A stretch of 64,000 nucleotides of DNA, from NCBI RefSeq assembly GCF_014529705.1, contig NZ_JAANIH010000042.1, positions 1-64,000 of the forward strand. The letters run 5' to 3'. Source of the stretch: Bradyrhizobium campsiandrae (GTDB lineage: Bacteria; Pseudomonadota; Alphaproteobacteria; Rhizobiales; Xanthobacteraceae). The notes beneath the pieces are model-generated. The model was not told the origin of the DNA, made no database searches, and saw only the letters and a list, made by a program, of their open reading frames with translations. Shown here in pieces: positions 35,736 to 42,700 of the stretch. The translations under genes and the position numbers were made by a program. Numbering within the stretch: position 1 is the first letter of the stretch; each line of letters opens with the position of its first letter.

Positions 35736-36032
35736 TCACACCGAATAGCTGTCGGCGGCCCAGAAGGACCGCGAGCGGGGTGGGCATTTGGTCGATTTGA
35801 CGAACAGGATTTCAAAGATGCGATCATCCCGAAGCGTCATGACATAGCCGAACAGATGCAGCGGGATCGCGACCAGCAGCATGAAGAGATTGTGGGAGAC
35901 AAGAAAGCAGATGCTGGAGACGACCCCGTTGAACATGAAATACATGTAGGGGACACCCATCAGCGTCGGTGCGCGTGTGAGCGCCTTGACGAGGGGCGTG
36001 ATCAGCGGGTCTTCGAGCTCGTCTTCGGTCAT
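35736..36032 (-). CDS. virB3: VirB3 inner-membrane protein
   Basis: A 98-aa protein with two neighbouring hydrophobic segments (about 23-60: PYMYFMFNGVVSSICFLVS, LFMLLVAIPLHLFGYVM) and the VirB3 landmark DPLITPLVKALTRAPTLMGV at the N-terminus. It works with VirB4 in the inner membrane. It overlaps virB2 by 4 bases. Confidence 0.9.
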   Translation of the reverse strand: MTEDELEDPLITPLVKALTRAPTLMGVPYMYFMFNGVVSSICFLVSHNLFMLLVAIPLHLFGYVMTLRDDRIFEILFVKSTKCPPRSRSFWAADSYSV

Positions 36033-36334
36033 TGGCCGACCGCCGACTGGAAGAACTGCACGATCTGCGCCGAGCCGAACACCAGCACGATGCCGAAGAT
36101 CACGCTGCCGGCGATGCCCCAGGTGAGCCGCCCGCTCCAGGCAAACAAGCCGCAGGCGATCACGGCGAGGGTCGCCAGAGCCGTGGCGATCGGTCCCGTC
36201 AGGGTCGAGACGAGCTGCTGAAGCGTGGACTGGACCGGCTGGAGTGTGCCGCCCGTCGATTGCGCGAACGCGTCGGCTGCCGTCACCAGGAGCAGCGATC
36301 CTGCCAGTGTAACGCGTGCAAACGATGTCTTCAT
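36029..36334 (-). CDS. virB2: VirB2 major pilin
   Basis: A 101-aa propilin with a long signal peptide (ARVTLAGSLLLVTAADAFAQ) and two hydrophobic helices (GPIATALATLAVIACGLFAW and GIAGSVIFGIVLVFGSAQIV) joined by a short polar loop SGRLTW, the TrbC/VirB2 pattern. It polymerises into the conjugative pilus. The size is usual for the family. Confidence 0.9.
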   Translation of the reverse strand: MKTSFARVTLAGSLLLVTAADAFAQSTGGTLQPVQSTLQQLVSTLTGPIATALATLAVIACGLFAWSGRLTWGIAGSVIFGIVLVFGSAQIVQFFQSAVGQ

Positions 36335-36346
36335 CCGTTCCTCCGT

Positions 36347-37087
36347 TCAGTCGATATGCATGACGAATCCGTTGTCCCAGCCTGCCGCCTTGGCGGTCGG
36401 GGCTGGTGCAGCGGGCGATGGTGGGGGCTTCGGGCTACCGGGCTCGATCAGATCGGGCGCGCCGGCCATGGCTGTGCCCCGCTCGCGCTTGAGCTGAGCG
36501 CCCGGCGTCGGCCAGGTGTAGAAGTCGTTGAGAACCTGCGCGACGAACCGGACCGTCTCGGGGAATGGCGGGACGCCGCGGTTCTTTTCGACCGCGTCCT
36601 CGCCCGCGTTGTAGGCTGCTAGGATGAAGAGGGGATTGCGATACTTCTCGTGCAGCGTCCTGAGAAAACGCACCCCGCCAAGCACATTGCCGGTGGGATC
36701 GCAGATATCGACCTTGAACCGCTGCGCGGTTTCGGGCTCGAGCTGCATCAGGCCATAGGCGCCCTTGTCCGAAAGCGCCGTCGAATTGAACTGGCTCTCG
36801 CTTTTGGCGACCGACATCACGAAGTCGGGGAAGAAATTCTCTTCGGTCGCGATACGGGTGATGAGGGCGCGGGCGTCGTCAGTGCTCAGAGGCCTGGCGT
36901 CAGGGCATGGCGTTGTCCGTTCACTTCGTCCGGCCCGCTGAGGCGCGGCATCGCTCGCCCCAAGTGGGACGACGCGGCCGGAATCGTCGACGACGGCTAG
37001 CTTTCGGGGCCCGGCGACATCCTGCGCCTCAACCCCGGAGCACGTCACCATGACGCATAGTCCGATCGCTACAAAGCGAATCCCCAC
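36347..37087 (-). CDS. virB1: VirB1-like lytic transglycosylase
   Basis: A 246-aa exported muramidase with an N-terminal hydrophobic signal (VAIGLCVMVTCSGVEAQ). The SLT domain spans about 70-190, with catalytic Glu97 in AKSESQFN, then GAYGLMQLEPETAQRF and ILAAYNAGEDAV. It opens peptidoglycan for the secretion channel. A GTG start is used. It is the first gene of the minus-strand virB operon. Confidence 0.9.
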   Translation of the reverse strand: MGIRFVAIGLCVMVTCSGVEAQDVAGPRKLAVVDDSGRVVPLGASDAAPQRAGRSERTTPCPDARPLSTDDARALITRIATEENFFPDFVMSVAKSESQFNSTALSDKGAYGLMQLEPETAQRFKVDICDPTGNVLGGVRFLRTLHEKYRNPLFILAAYNAGEDAVEKNRGVPPFPETVRFVAQVLNDFYTWPTPGAQLKRERGTAMAGAPDLIEPGSPKPPPSPAAPAPTAKAAGWDNGFVMHID

Positions 37088-37113
37088 GCCCGCCCGTCTC
37101 CATTTTTCTCATA

Positions 37114-37136
37114 GACAATATATTGAATGTTGATAC
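37114..37136. promoter_or_regulatory. AT-rich dyad motif in the divergent virB1/TrbM-like promoter
   Basis: In the 103-base gap the sequence ACAATATATTGAATGTTG (37115-37132) contains the palindrome CAATATATTG. Almost the same sequence (ACAATATATT-AG-ATGTTG) recurs at 39810-39827, so it is probably the binding site of a shared regulator of transfer genes. The regulator is not identified. Confidence 0.45.
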
Positions 37137-37190
37137 GTTGGCAACAGGTCAAAACATCGACCCGCGACATGTCCTCTTCGGGAGCAAAGG

Positions 37191-37691
37191 ATGAAGCGCG
37201 CAGCACCTACCTTGATGATCGGAATGGCATTGCTGGGTCTCGTGCCGATGCGCGCGGCGCACGCCCAGGACGCCTCATTCGGCTGCAAGGTGCTGTTATG
37301 CGCAGCCGCCAGCGCGCCGAGCTGGTCCGGCATTCCCTACTGCGTCCCGGTGATGCAGGACCTCTTCCGTCACCTCGCCCATGGGGGCAGCTGGCCGACA
37401 TGCCCGGAGGGCAACGCAAGCGGTCTCGGATACGAGCCGTATCAGCCATGTCCCGCCGGGATGACAGCAGCGCAGGGCGGTTCGGACGGAAATGGCGGAT
37501 TGACGCCGGCGGCGAACGGCAATCTGTGCGTCGACTTCACGAAGCCACGGCAGACCTGCTTTGGCGGCCATGACAGCTGCACGACCGAGTATCCGACAAG
37601 CTCGCGCGCGCTTCGAAGCGACCCCTATTACGTCGACATCTCGACGGCAAACGGCGCCCAGCGTTTCTATTTCTCACTCCAGGGCTACTGA
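37191..37691 (+). CDS. TrbM/KikA-like exported protein
   Basis: A 166-aa protein with a signal peptide (LMIGMALLGLVPMRAAHA) and a Cys-rich core: GCKVLLCAAASAPSWSGIPYC, PVMQDLF, GGSWPTCPEG, CVDF, TCFGG, DSCTTEY. The CxVLLC, W-x3-C and W-P-x-C spacing is the TrbM/KikA pattern found next to conjugation operons. Its exact role is unknown. ATG is preceded by GGGAGCAAAGG. Confidence 0.7.
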   Translation: MKRAAPTLMIGMALLGLVPMRAAHAQDASFGCKVLLCAAASAPSWSGIPYCVPVMQDLFRHLAHGGSWPTCPEGNASGLGYEPYQPCPAGMTAAQGGSDGNGGLTPAANGNLCVDFTKPRQTCFGGHDSCTTEYPTSSRALRSDPYYVDISTANGAQRFYFSLQGY

Positions 37692-37692
37692 G

Positions 37693-38283
37693 ATGGCGAG
37701 GGCGCGACTGATAACCTTTGCGCTTCTCTCCGCCCTTGCGGCAACCCCGGTCTCGGCGCAAGTCACGCCGCCCGGATGGTTTCCGGTCCCGCCCGACGCC
37801 GCCTTCGATACCGGCGACAGCTGGTCGAACGCCGGCACCACCTACCGGCTCTACGGTGTCCAATCCTGCCTGCGTGGCACGTCCTTCACCAACGCCCACG
37901 GGATCAAGCGCGATTGCGGCGAGGCCTCGCTCGCCATGCTTGTCGCGCTGATCCGCGATCTGAGACCCCAATGCTATGAGGCCGCCGAGTTACCGCAGAC
38001 AAGGACCGCCTTCGTGTTTTGCGTCGCCGTGCGGACCGAAGGTGCGGGAAAGGGCTCGCGGATCGATCTCGGCACCGCGCTGATCGCGACGGGCTTTGCC
38101 TTCGCAGCGCTGAAGCCCGACGGATCTCCCGTCCATGCCCCCTATCTCGAGGCGCAGCATGTCGCGCAGAAAAGCCGTACCGGCCTGTGGGCTTTCCCCG
38201 ATCTTCCCGATCCAAACACCATCATCCTTCGCGCGATCCGCCAGGCATCGCCCTCGGCGGCCGCGACGCCGCCGCCCCAATAG
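37693..38283 (+). CDS. Exported staphylococcal-nuclease-fold protein (first paralogue)
   Basis: About 196 aa with signal peptide (ITFALLSALAATPVSAQ). The core TTYRLYGVQSCLRG replaces the usual R-L-x-G-I-D-A-P-E of thermonucleases, and the late signature Y-L-E-A-Q-H-V-A-Q-K-S-R-T-G-L-W matches the SNase Y-x3-E-x2-A-x3-x2-G-L-W. The catalytic Glu after the first motif is not evident, so activity is uncertain. ATG 37693 is chosen: it begins the signal peptide just after the previous stop. The gene three places on is a paralogue. Confidence 0.7.
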   Translation: MARARLITFALLSALAATPVSAQVTPPGWFPVPPDAAFDTGDSWSNAGTTYRLYGVQSCLRGTSFTNAHGIKRDCGEASLAMLVALIRDLRPQCYEAAELPQTRTAFVFCVAVRTEGAGKGSRIDLGTALIATGFAFAALKPDGSPVHAPYLEAQHVAQKSRTGLWAFPDLPDPNTIILRAIRQASPSAAATPPPQ

Positions 38284-38316
38284 ACTCCGATCAACGCACA
38301 ACAGGGAGATCAAGCC

Positions 38317-38658
38317 TTGCGAACGACCAATCTGTTCATCCTGCGCGGCCGCGTCGGCCAGGCGCCGAAAGCGTTCAACAAAGCGGCGAAAGTCAGCGTC
38401 GCCACCGATCGGGCGTGGACCGATGGAAAAGGCGAGCGACGCGAGGAGACCGATTGGGTGACGGTCACCATCCTCAACGAGAAGGCGGCGGAATGGGTGC
38501 TCGCCAACGTCGCCAAGGGCGACGCCGTCTATGCCGAATGCCGGGTTGCGGACGGATCCTACAAGGGCAAGGACGGCGAGACCGTCTATACGACGGACAT
38601 CATCGCGAATGCGTTCCACAAGCTCGACCTCGGATCACGCGACGATGCCGCTGCGTGA
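38317..38658 (+). CDS. ssb: Single-stranded DNA-binding protein
   Basis: A 113-aa OB-fold protein: NLFILRGRVGQAPK, KVSVATDRAWTDGKGERRE, ETDWVTVTILNEKAAEWV and KGDAVYAECRVADGSYKGKD are canonical SSB motifs. It is shorter than the housekeeping SSB and lacks the acidic C-terminal tip (ends DDAAA). It starts TTG with GGGAG 9 bases upstream. Element-borne SSBs coat the transferred strand in the recipient. It overlaps the next gene by 14 bases. Confidence 0.92.
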   Translation: MRTTNLFILRGRVGQAPKAFNKAAKVSVATDRAWTDGKGERREETDWVTVTILNEKAAEWVLANVAKGDAVYAECRVADGSYKGKDGETVYTTDIIANAFHKLDLGSRDDAAA

Positions 38659-39235
38659 GGCCCGGTTCTTGGCGGCAGCTGCCCTCGCCGCCTGCACGGC
38701 GCTGCCCTGCCACGCCCAAAGCGGCGGCGATCCAGCCAGTCTTTACCAACCGAAGCTCGCCGCGCAACTGCCGCCGTTGCGCGTCGAGGTGATCGACGGC
38801 ATCCGCTTCCGCGACATCGAGACGAAGACGATCTTCCGTCTCTACGGAATCGACGCATGCGCGTCAGACCAGATCGCCACACTCGGCCGGCAGCCCTGGC
38901 CTTGCGGCACGATGGTGCGAGCCTGGCTTGTCACGGCAACCTTGAACACCTGGGTTGCCTGCGCCGTGATCCGGGATGAACCCGGCGAGCGTGTCGCGCG
39001 CTGTGCCACGGCAGCCCATCGCGATCTTTCGGCCGACATGTTGCGCGAGGGTGTCGCCGTCCTCGCTCCCGCCACGGACGGCGAGCCCGTCATCGGGGAC
39101 TACGCGGCGGCCGAACAGCAGGCTCGCAAGGCCTATCGCGGTCTCTGGTCGAGTGCCTTCCAGATGCCCTGGGACTGGCGAGCTGCCCGCAAGGCAGCCA
39201 CGAATGTCGCAGTACAAGCCGAGGCGACGCCATGA
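38645..39235 (+). CDS. Exported staphylococcal-nuclease-fold protein (second paralogue)
   Basis: About 196 aa with an N-terminal signal (ARFLAAAALAACTALPCHAQ). Core motifs are TIFRLYGIDACASDQIATL and the terminal YAAAEQQARKAYRGLW, the SNase ending. As in the first paralogue the classical active-site Glu after GID is missing. Cysteines pair plausibly in the periplasm. It overlaps ssb and is followed with 4-base overlap by a lipoprotein. Confidence 0.7.
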   Translation: MPLREARFLAAAALAACTALPCHAQSGGDPASLYQPKLAAQLPPLRVEVIDGIRFRDIETKTIFRLYGIDACASDQIATLGRQPWPCGTMVRAWLVTATLNTWVACAVIRDEPGERVARCATAAHRDLSADMLREGVAVLAPATDGEPVIGDYAAAEQQARKAYRGLWSSAFQMPWDWRAARKAATNVAVQAEATP

Positions 39236-39771
39236 CACGAAAAAGGCTGTTCGCACTCCTGCCCCTGATCGCGCTCGCCGGATGCGCGGCACGCGAAGAA
39301 CCGCCCATCATCCCCGCCGGTCCCGATGCACTCTATGTCCCCGAGCGGGTCGTTCCCGGACGGCTCGAATACGCGCCGGATCGGTCGACCTTCGCCCCGA
39401 TCCTGACCGAGCGATTTGCCTATCCGACCCAGCCCGAGGCGAACGCAGCCTATCTCCGGCTCATCGCGGCCGCACAGCCTGGCCCGGCCTATCCCGCGTC
39501 GGTCTGGCTGTTCGGCTGCAAGCCGGGCGCGCTCGATGCGCAAACCGCGAGGGTCGCCCGATATCACGGTCCCGTCGTCCATTGCGCAACCGATTTCCTC
39601 GATCGCGGCGGCCACCGCCTGCGGCGGGAAACGGCAAATTTCTACTATGACAATCACATCTGGTCGATGCAGCCGGTCTATCCGCCGAGGACGAGCGTCG
39701 CCTGGCGCAACCGCGAAAGTTCTCCAAAGGATTTCTGGTGGTGGCTGCCGGGCAGGCCACGCTACGAATAG
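39232..39771 (+). CDS. Lipoprotein of unknown function
   Basis: A 179-aa protein with lipobox LAGC (Cys at about 18: LFALLPLIALAGCAA). The mature part contains FAYPTQPEANAAYLRLIAA, CKPGALDAQTARV and the Trp-rich end DFWWWLPGRPRYE. No family is recognised. It is in the T4SS-linked exported-protein cluster. Confidence 0.7.
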   Translation: MTRKRLFALLPLIALAGCAAREEPPIIPAGPDALYVPERVVPGRLEYAPDRSTFAPILTERFAYPTQPEANAAYLRLIAAAQPGPAYPASVWLFGCKPGALDAQTARVARYHGPVVHCATDFLDRGGHRLRRETANFYYDNHIWSMQPVYPPRTSVAWRNRESSPKDFWWWLPGRPRYE

Positions 39772-39783
39772 GCGGACCCGTTT

Positions 39784-40404
39784 ATGGCGCGGCCCATCTC
39801 GTCATTGATACAATATATTAGATGTTGTATTCTTTTCTCAGCAACGATCAGCGGAAGTTTTGCGTTCATGGAGGCATCGCACGCACAGGCTCAGACCGTC
39901 ACCGCCGATCCCGGTGCGTGGCGCTCCATGTCGTATGCGAACCTTCAGGTGCCCTCGCCCGCGACGGCGACCTATATCGACATTTGGAAGGATGCGATCG
40001 ACGAGAACAATCGTCATTATGAGCAACGGGGCGATCGTCGGTTCGCCGGCGGAAACGCCCCCGCCAACGAAGCGCACTTCGTGATCTGGAGCAGCCGTCG
40101 CTCGGTCGTCTTCAGCGTCCTCGACACCGCAAGCCAATGCGAGGCGAAGACGGCCTTCCCTGCCGTCGGCGCCACCGTGAAACTCTGCCCGATGCGGATC
40201 GCCATCTATGAAGGCCTGCAGGTGCGCACGATGGATGGCGGCAAGGCTTGCTTCCTCGAACTCGACAAGCCGTCGCCGACCGACGCGACGGCGTCAGGCA
40301 GCTATGCATCCTATGACGTCGCGCGCCGGGCGCTCAAGACCGGACTGATCGTCAACCACGTTGCCGTCGACGGCTGTTCGTTCGATGTCCCGCTTCCCCG
40401 GTAA
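39784..40404 (+). CDS. Exported protein of unknown function
   Basis: A 206-aa frame. The start is uncertain: ATG 39784 would place the AT-rich dyad motif (39809-39829) inside the coding region, while the in-frame ATG at 39868 (MEASHAQAQTV) lies 38 bases after it but would lose the hydrophobic segment (CILFSATISGSFAFM). The conserved-looking core is FVIWSSRRSVVFSVLDTASQ, KLCPMRIAIYEGLQV and VNHVAVDGCSFDVPL, with three Cys. No family is recognised. Confidence 0.6.
   Translation: MARPISSLIQYIRCCILFSATISGSFAFMEASHAQAQTVTADPGAWRSMSYANLQVPSPATATYIDIWKDAIDENNRHYEQRGDRRFAGGNAPANEAHFVIWSSRRSVVFSVLDTASQCEAKTAFPAVGATVKLCPMRIAIYEGLQVRTMDGGKACFLELDKPSPTDATASGSYASYDVARRALKTGLIVNHVAVDGCSFDVPLPR
39809..39829. 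promoter_or_regulatory. Second copy of the AT-rich dyad motif
   Basis: TACAATAT-ATTAG-ATGTTGTA (39809-39829) is an inverted repeat with one mismatch in 8-base arms. It matches the motif at 37114-37136 over about 16 of 18 central bases. It suggests a second regulated promoter within the exported-protein cluster. Confidence 0.45.
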
Positions 40405-40474
40405 TGATGGACCGCACCATGCAGATTGACCGGTGTTCCGGCAAATAACACGCGCCAACGCCAAGGAGATGACT

Positions 40475-40954
40475 ATGCGACTGGCAGCCCTGACAATTCT
40501 CGCAGCCCCGATGCTCGGGTTGATTGCGTCGCCCTGTTTGGCAGCGGACTCCGCCTTTTCGTACAAGACGAGTTATCGCAACGTCACGAGCGACCCCGAC
40601 AAGGTCTGGACCGGTGACGCGCTCGCGCCCAATCCGAAGGGCACCGTGACGATCCATGAGTATCAGCTGCGCACGCCCGAAGGCGAATGGCTGATCTCGC
40701 AGATCTGGAACGACGATTGCTCGTCGGGCACCTGCCCGACACGCCTTCTGCGCATCACCCCGAGCGGCGAGCGCCACGTCGTCGTCGACGACATGATGCA
40801 CCAGGTCGTGCCGCCCGACGATCCACGCTTTGCCGACATGGCCTCCAATAAAAAGCTCGAGGAATTTGCGCGCCGTCCCTTCGCGCTCAGCGACAACGGC
40901 AAAACCCTCATCAACGGCGATTACAAATTCCAGGCCGACGGGGGCAAGCCATGA
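40475..40954 (+). CDS. Exported protein of unknown function
   Basis: About 159 aa. ATG 40475 is preferred because AAGGAG lies 6-7 bases upstream; ATG 40469 is the alternative. Signal peptide LAALTILAAPMLGLIASPCLA precedes a mature domain with EYQLRTPEGEWLISQIWNDD and the pair DDCSSGTC. No family recognised. Its stop overlaps the next start (ATGA). Confidence 0.65.
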   Translation: MRLAALTILAAPMLGLIASPCLAADSAFSYKTSYRNVTSDPDKVWTGDALAPNPKGTVTIHEYQLRTPEGEWLISQIWNDDCSSGTCPTRLLRITPSGERHVVVDDMMHQVVPPDDPRFADMASNKKLEEFARRPFALSDNGKTLINGDYKFQADGGKP

Positions 40955-41643
40955 GATTGCCGCACGCCTTGCGACATTCGCTCGCCGACGCGGGCTTGCT
41001 GCTCTGCCTGTCAGCCGCAGTCGCCTTCGCCGGCGAATCGGCGGCCAACCTGACCGCCGCCGGCATACCCTCGAACTGTGCCGACTTCGCCTCGAAGGTC
41101 TCGGCAAGCGAAGGAAATTTCGGCACGACCAACCAGTTCGGATGTCTCGGCGCCTTTCAGTTCTGCCCGGGGACATTCGAGCAATATTACAGCGGCAGCG
41201 CCCAAAGCTTCCTCAACAATCCTTCGGCGCAGACCGCCGCGTGGACGCAATACGAACAAAACGAATGGTCGAAAGCCCAGAACAACGGTCTCACCTCCAT
41301 CGTCGGGCAACAGGTCTGCTCGGGTGGCAAGTGCGCGACCATCGATCAGTCCGCCATCCTCATGGCGTGTCAGTTTGGCTGCGGCTCAAAGGGAAAGCTC
41401 GCCAACTATGTGGCGAGCGGCGATTGCAACGCACGCAACGTGAAGGACGGAAATGGCGTCAGCGTCTGCACCTATCTCCTGCGCGGCGCCGGCTATGACG
41501 TGTCCTGCTTCACTGGTCAGCAATCCAATGTGTGCGTGCAGACGCCGACCGGCCCTGGCGACTTTCCCACCTCTACCGGGATCGCGTCGAATCCGCCATC
41601 GGCTTCGACCGCGTCGATCATCGTCGGCCCAACCGAGATCTGA
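40951..41643 (+). CDS. Exported muramidase-like protein
   Basis: A 230-aa protein with an N-terminal signal (DAGLLLCLSAAVAFAGE). FASKVSASEGNFGTTNQFGC, then LGAFQFCPGTFEQYY, resembles the transglycosylase core: Glu in S-E-G, then G-A-F-Q-F in place of G-x-M-Q-x. Many Cys (about ten) suggest disulfides and a periplasmic or secreted place. It could be a second peptidoglycan enzyme of the transfer system, besides VirB1. Confidence 0.6.
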   Translation: MRLPHALRHSLADAGLLLCLSAAVAFAGESAANLTAAGIPSNCADFASKVSASEGNFGTTNQFGCLGAFQFCPGTFEQYYSGSAQSFLNNPSAQTAAWTQYEQNEWSKAQNNGLTSIVGQQVCSGGKCATIDQSAILMACQFGCGSKGKLANYVASGDCNARNVKDGNGVSVCTYLLRGAGYDVSCFTGQQSNVCVQTPTGPGDFPTSTGIASNPPSASTASIIVGPTEI

Positions 41644-41652
41644 GATCGGCGC

Positions 41653-41946
41653 CTAGTTGAGCTCGGTCGGATCGCGAAGGATGAAACGTGAGAAACCGTT
41701 GAGTTGTTCTTCAACCTCGGCGCAGAGATTGCCGCCTCTGTAGTGCGCATGGACCAGCGCCCAGAACACGACTTCGTCTGAGCGGCCGGCAAACAGGGCT
41801 TTTTGCAGGGTGCGGCCAATTATGGTCACCGCGCGGATGGGCTCGTATCGAGCATGCAACTCGGATGCGACAATCCTGGTATCGGCAGTTCGAATCAATG
41901 TTTGTTCCTCAGCTACTGCAGGCTGCGCTAGGCAGCCGTCGGCCAT
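41653..41946 (-). CDS. Small protein translationally coupled to luxI
   Basis: 97 aa from ATG 41946, overlapping the LuxI stop by 19 bases. Sequence HARYEPIRAVTIIGRTLQKALFAGRSDEVVFWALVHAHYR is coding-like and helical. No family is recognised. The overlap suggests joint expression with the signal synthase, for example as a modulator of quorum sensing; that is inference. Confidence 0.55.
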   Translation of the reverse strand: MADGCLAQPAVAEEQTLIRTADTRIVASELHARYEPIRAVTIIGRTLQKALFAGRSDEVVFWALVHAHYRGGNLCAEVEEQLNGFSRFILRDPTELN

Positions 41947-42551
41947 GACACGTCGTTGAGAACGGAATGCGTGCAGCCGCGCGCATCGTGCAGGGCGGCA
42001 AGGGTCTCGCGGTTGAAGGACATCCGCAGAGCGACGACCTCGTCCCTTCCCATGCGCGTCGGAAATCCAAGGGGCCGCACGAAGAAGCGAAGTTGCATCG
42101 CGATGACCATAAGACGCCAATCGATGACGGCGCTGACCGTATCAACCCGATTGGCCATCCCCCATTCGACGACACCTTGGGCAAGCTCAAGGAACGGGCT
42201 ATCCCCGCGCGGACGCATTTCGCGATGCCCTTGAGCAACCGCAAACCGCGTCCACTCGAAGACGCGCGGACCCCGCGGCGGCCGCTGCCGGCACAGATCG
42301 TTCAGAACATCTGTCAGAAGATGCGGCCGCGTCGTCGGCAGCAAACGCTGGTAGCCGACAATCTCGTCATCGCGCAGGCATATCTGGTGAACGGCATGCG
42401 CATCGTCAAATTGATCGTGCTCAAGGCCGTCTGGATGGCTGAGGTCGGTCCAGCCCTTCTCCTGAACGAAAACACTGTGCCTGAACTTGTAGACTCGCTC
42501 CATCAGCGCGGCTTGTCGGCTGATTTCGGAGCCGGATAGAACAATCAGCAT
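41928..42551 (-). CDS. luxI: LuxI-type acyl-homoserine-lactone synthase
   Basis: A 207-aa protein with all hallmark residues at nearly canonical positions: R24, F28 and W34 in YKFRHSVFVQEKGW; D46 and D49 in EHDQFDDAHAVH; R69 in GYQRLLPTTRPHLL; E99 and R102 in VFEWTRFAV. It makes an N-acyl-homoserine lactone from SAM and an acyl carrier. Ribosome site GAGGAG lies 7 bases upstream but within an inverted repeat. No LuxR-type receptor gene is in the window. In conjugative elements such synthases commonly control transfer. Confidence 0.92.
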   Translation of the reverse strand: MLIVLSGSEISRQAALMERVYKFRHSVFVQEKGWTDLSHPDGLEHDQFDDAHAVHQICLRDDEIVGYQRLLPTTRPHLLTDVLNDLCRQRPPRGPRVFEWTRFAVAQGHREMRPRGDSPFLELAQGVVEWGMANRVDTVSAVIDWRLMVIAMQLRFFVRPLGFPTRMGRDEVVALRMSFNRETLAALHDARGCTHSVLNDVSWPTAA

Positions 42552-42555
42552 GGAT

Positions 42556-42588
42556 CAACTCCTCGGCTTGTCGGGGGAGCCGAGTTGT
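42556..42588 (-). promoter_or_regulatory. Inverted repeat covering the luxI ribosome site
   Basis: On the minus strand CTCGGCT and AGCCGAG (42578-42584 and 42562-42568) plus outer CAACTC/GAGTTG form an imperfect stem with a 9-base loop. The GAGGAG ribosome site of luxI lies in the 3-prime arm, so the stem would hide it. A translational switch is possible, and so is binding of a protein to the DNA dyad. Confidence 0.4.
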
Positions 42589-42700
42589 TCCATGAAGCGC
42601 GCCGTCAAAATATGGTCACAAACCACCATTGCGCGGTAGTGCGGCCCGATATCGATCGCCTCGGTTGAGTCGCGCCGACATCCGATCTCCGACAGACCAA

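Noticed and set aside
34770..36221. Plus-strand open frame of 483 codons opposite virB4/virB3/virB2
   Set aside because: It crosses three well-recognised T4SS genes; no domain and shadow-like composition.
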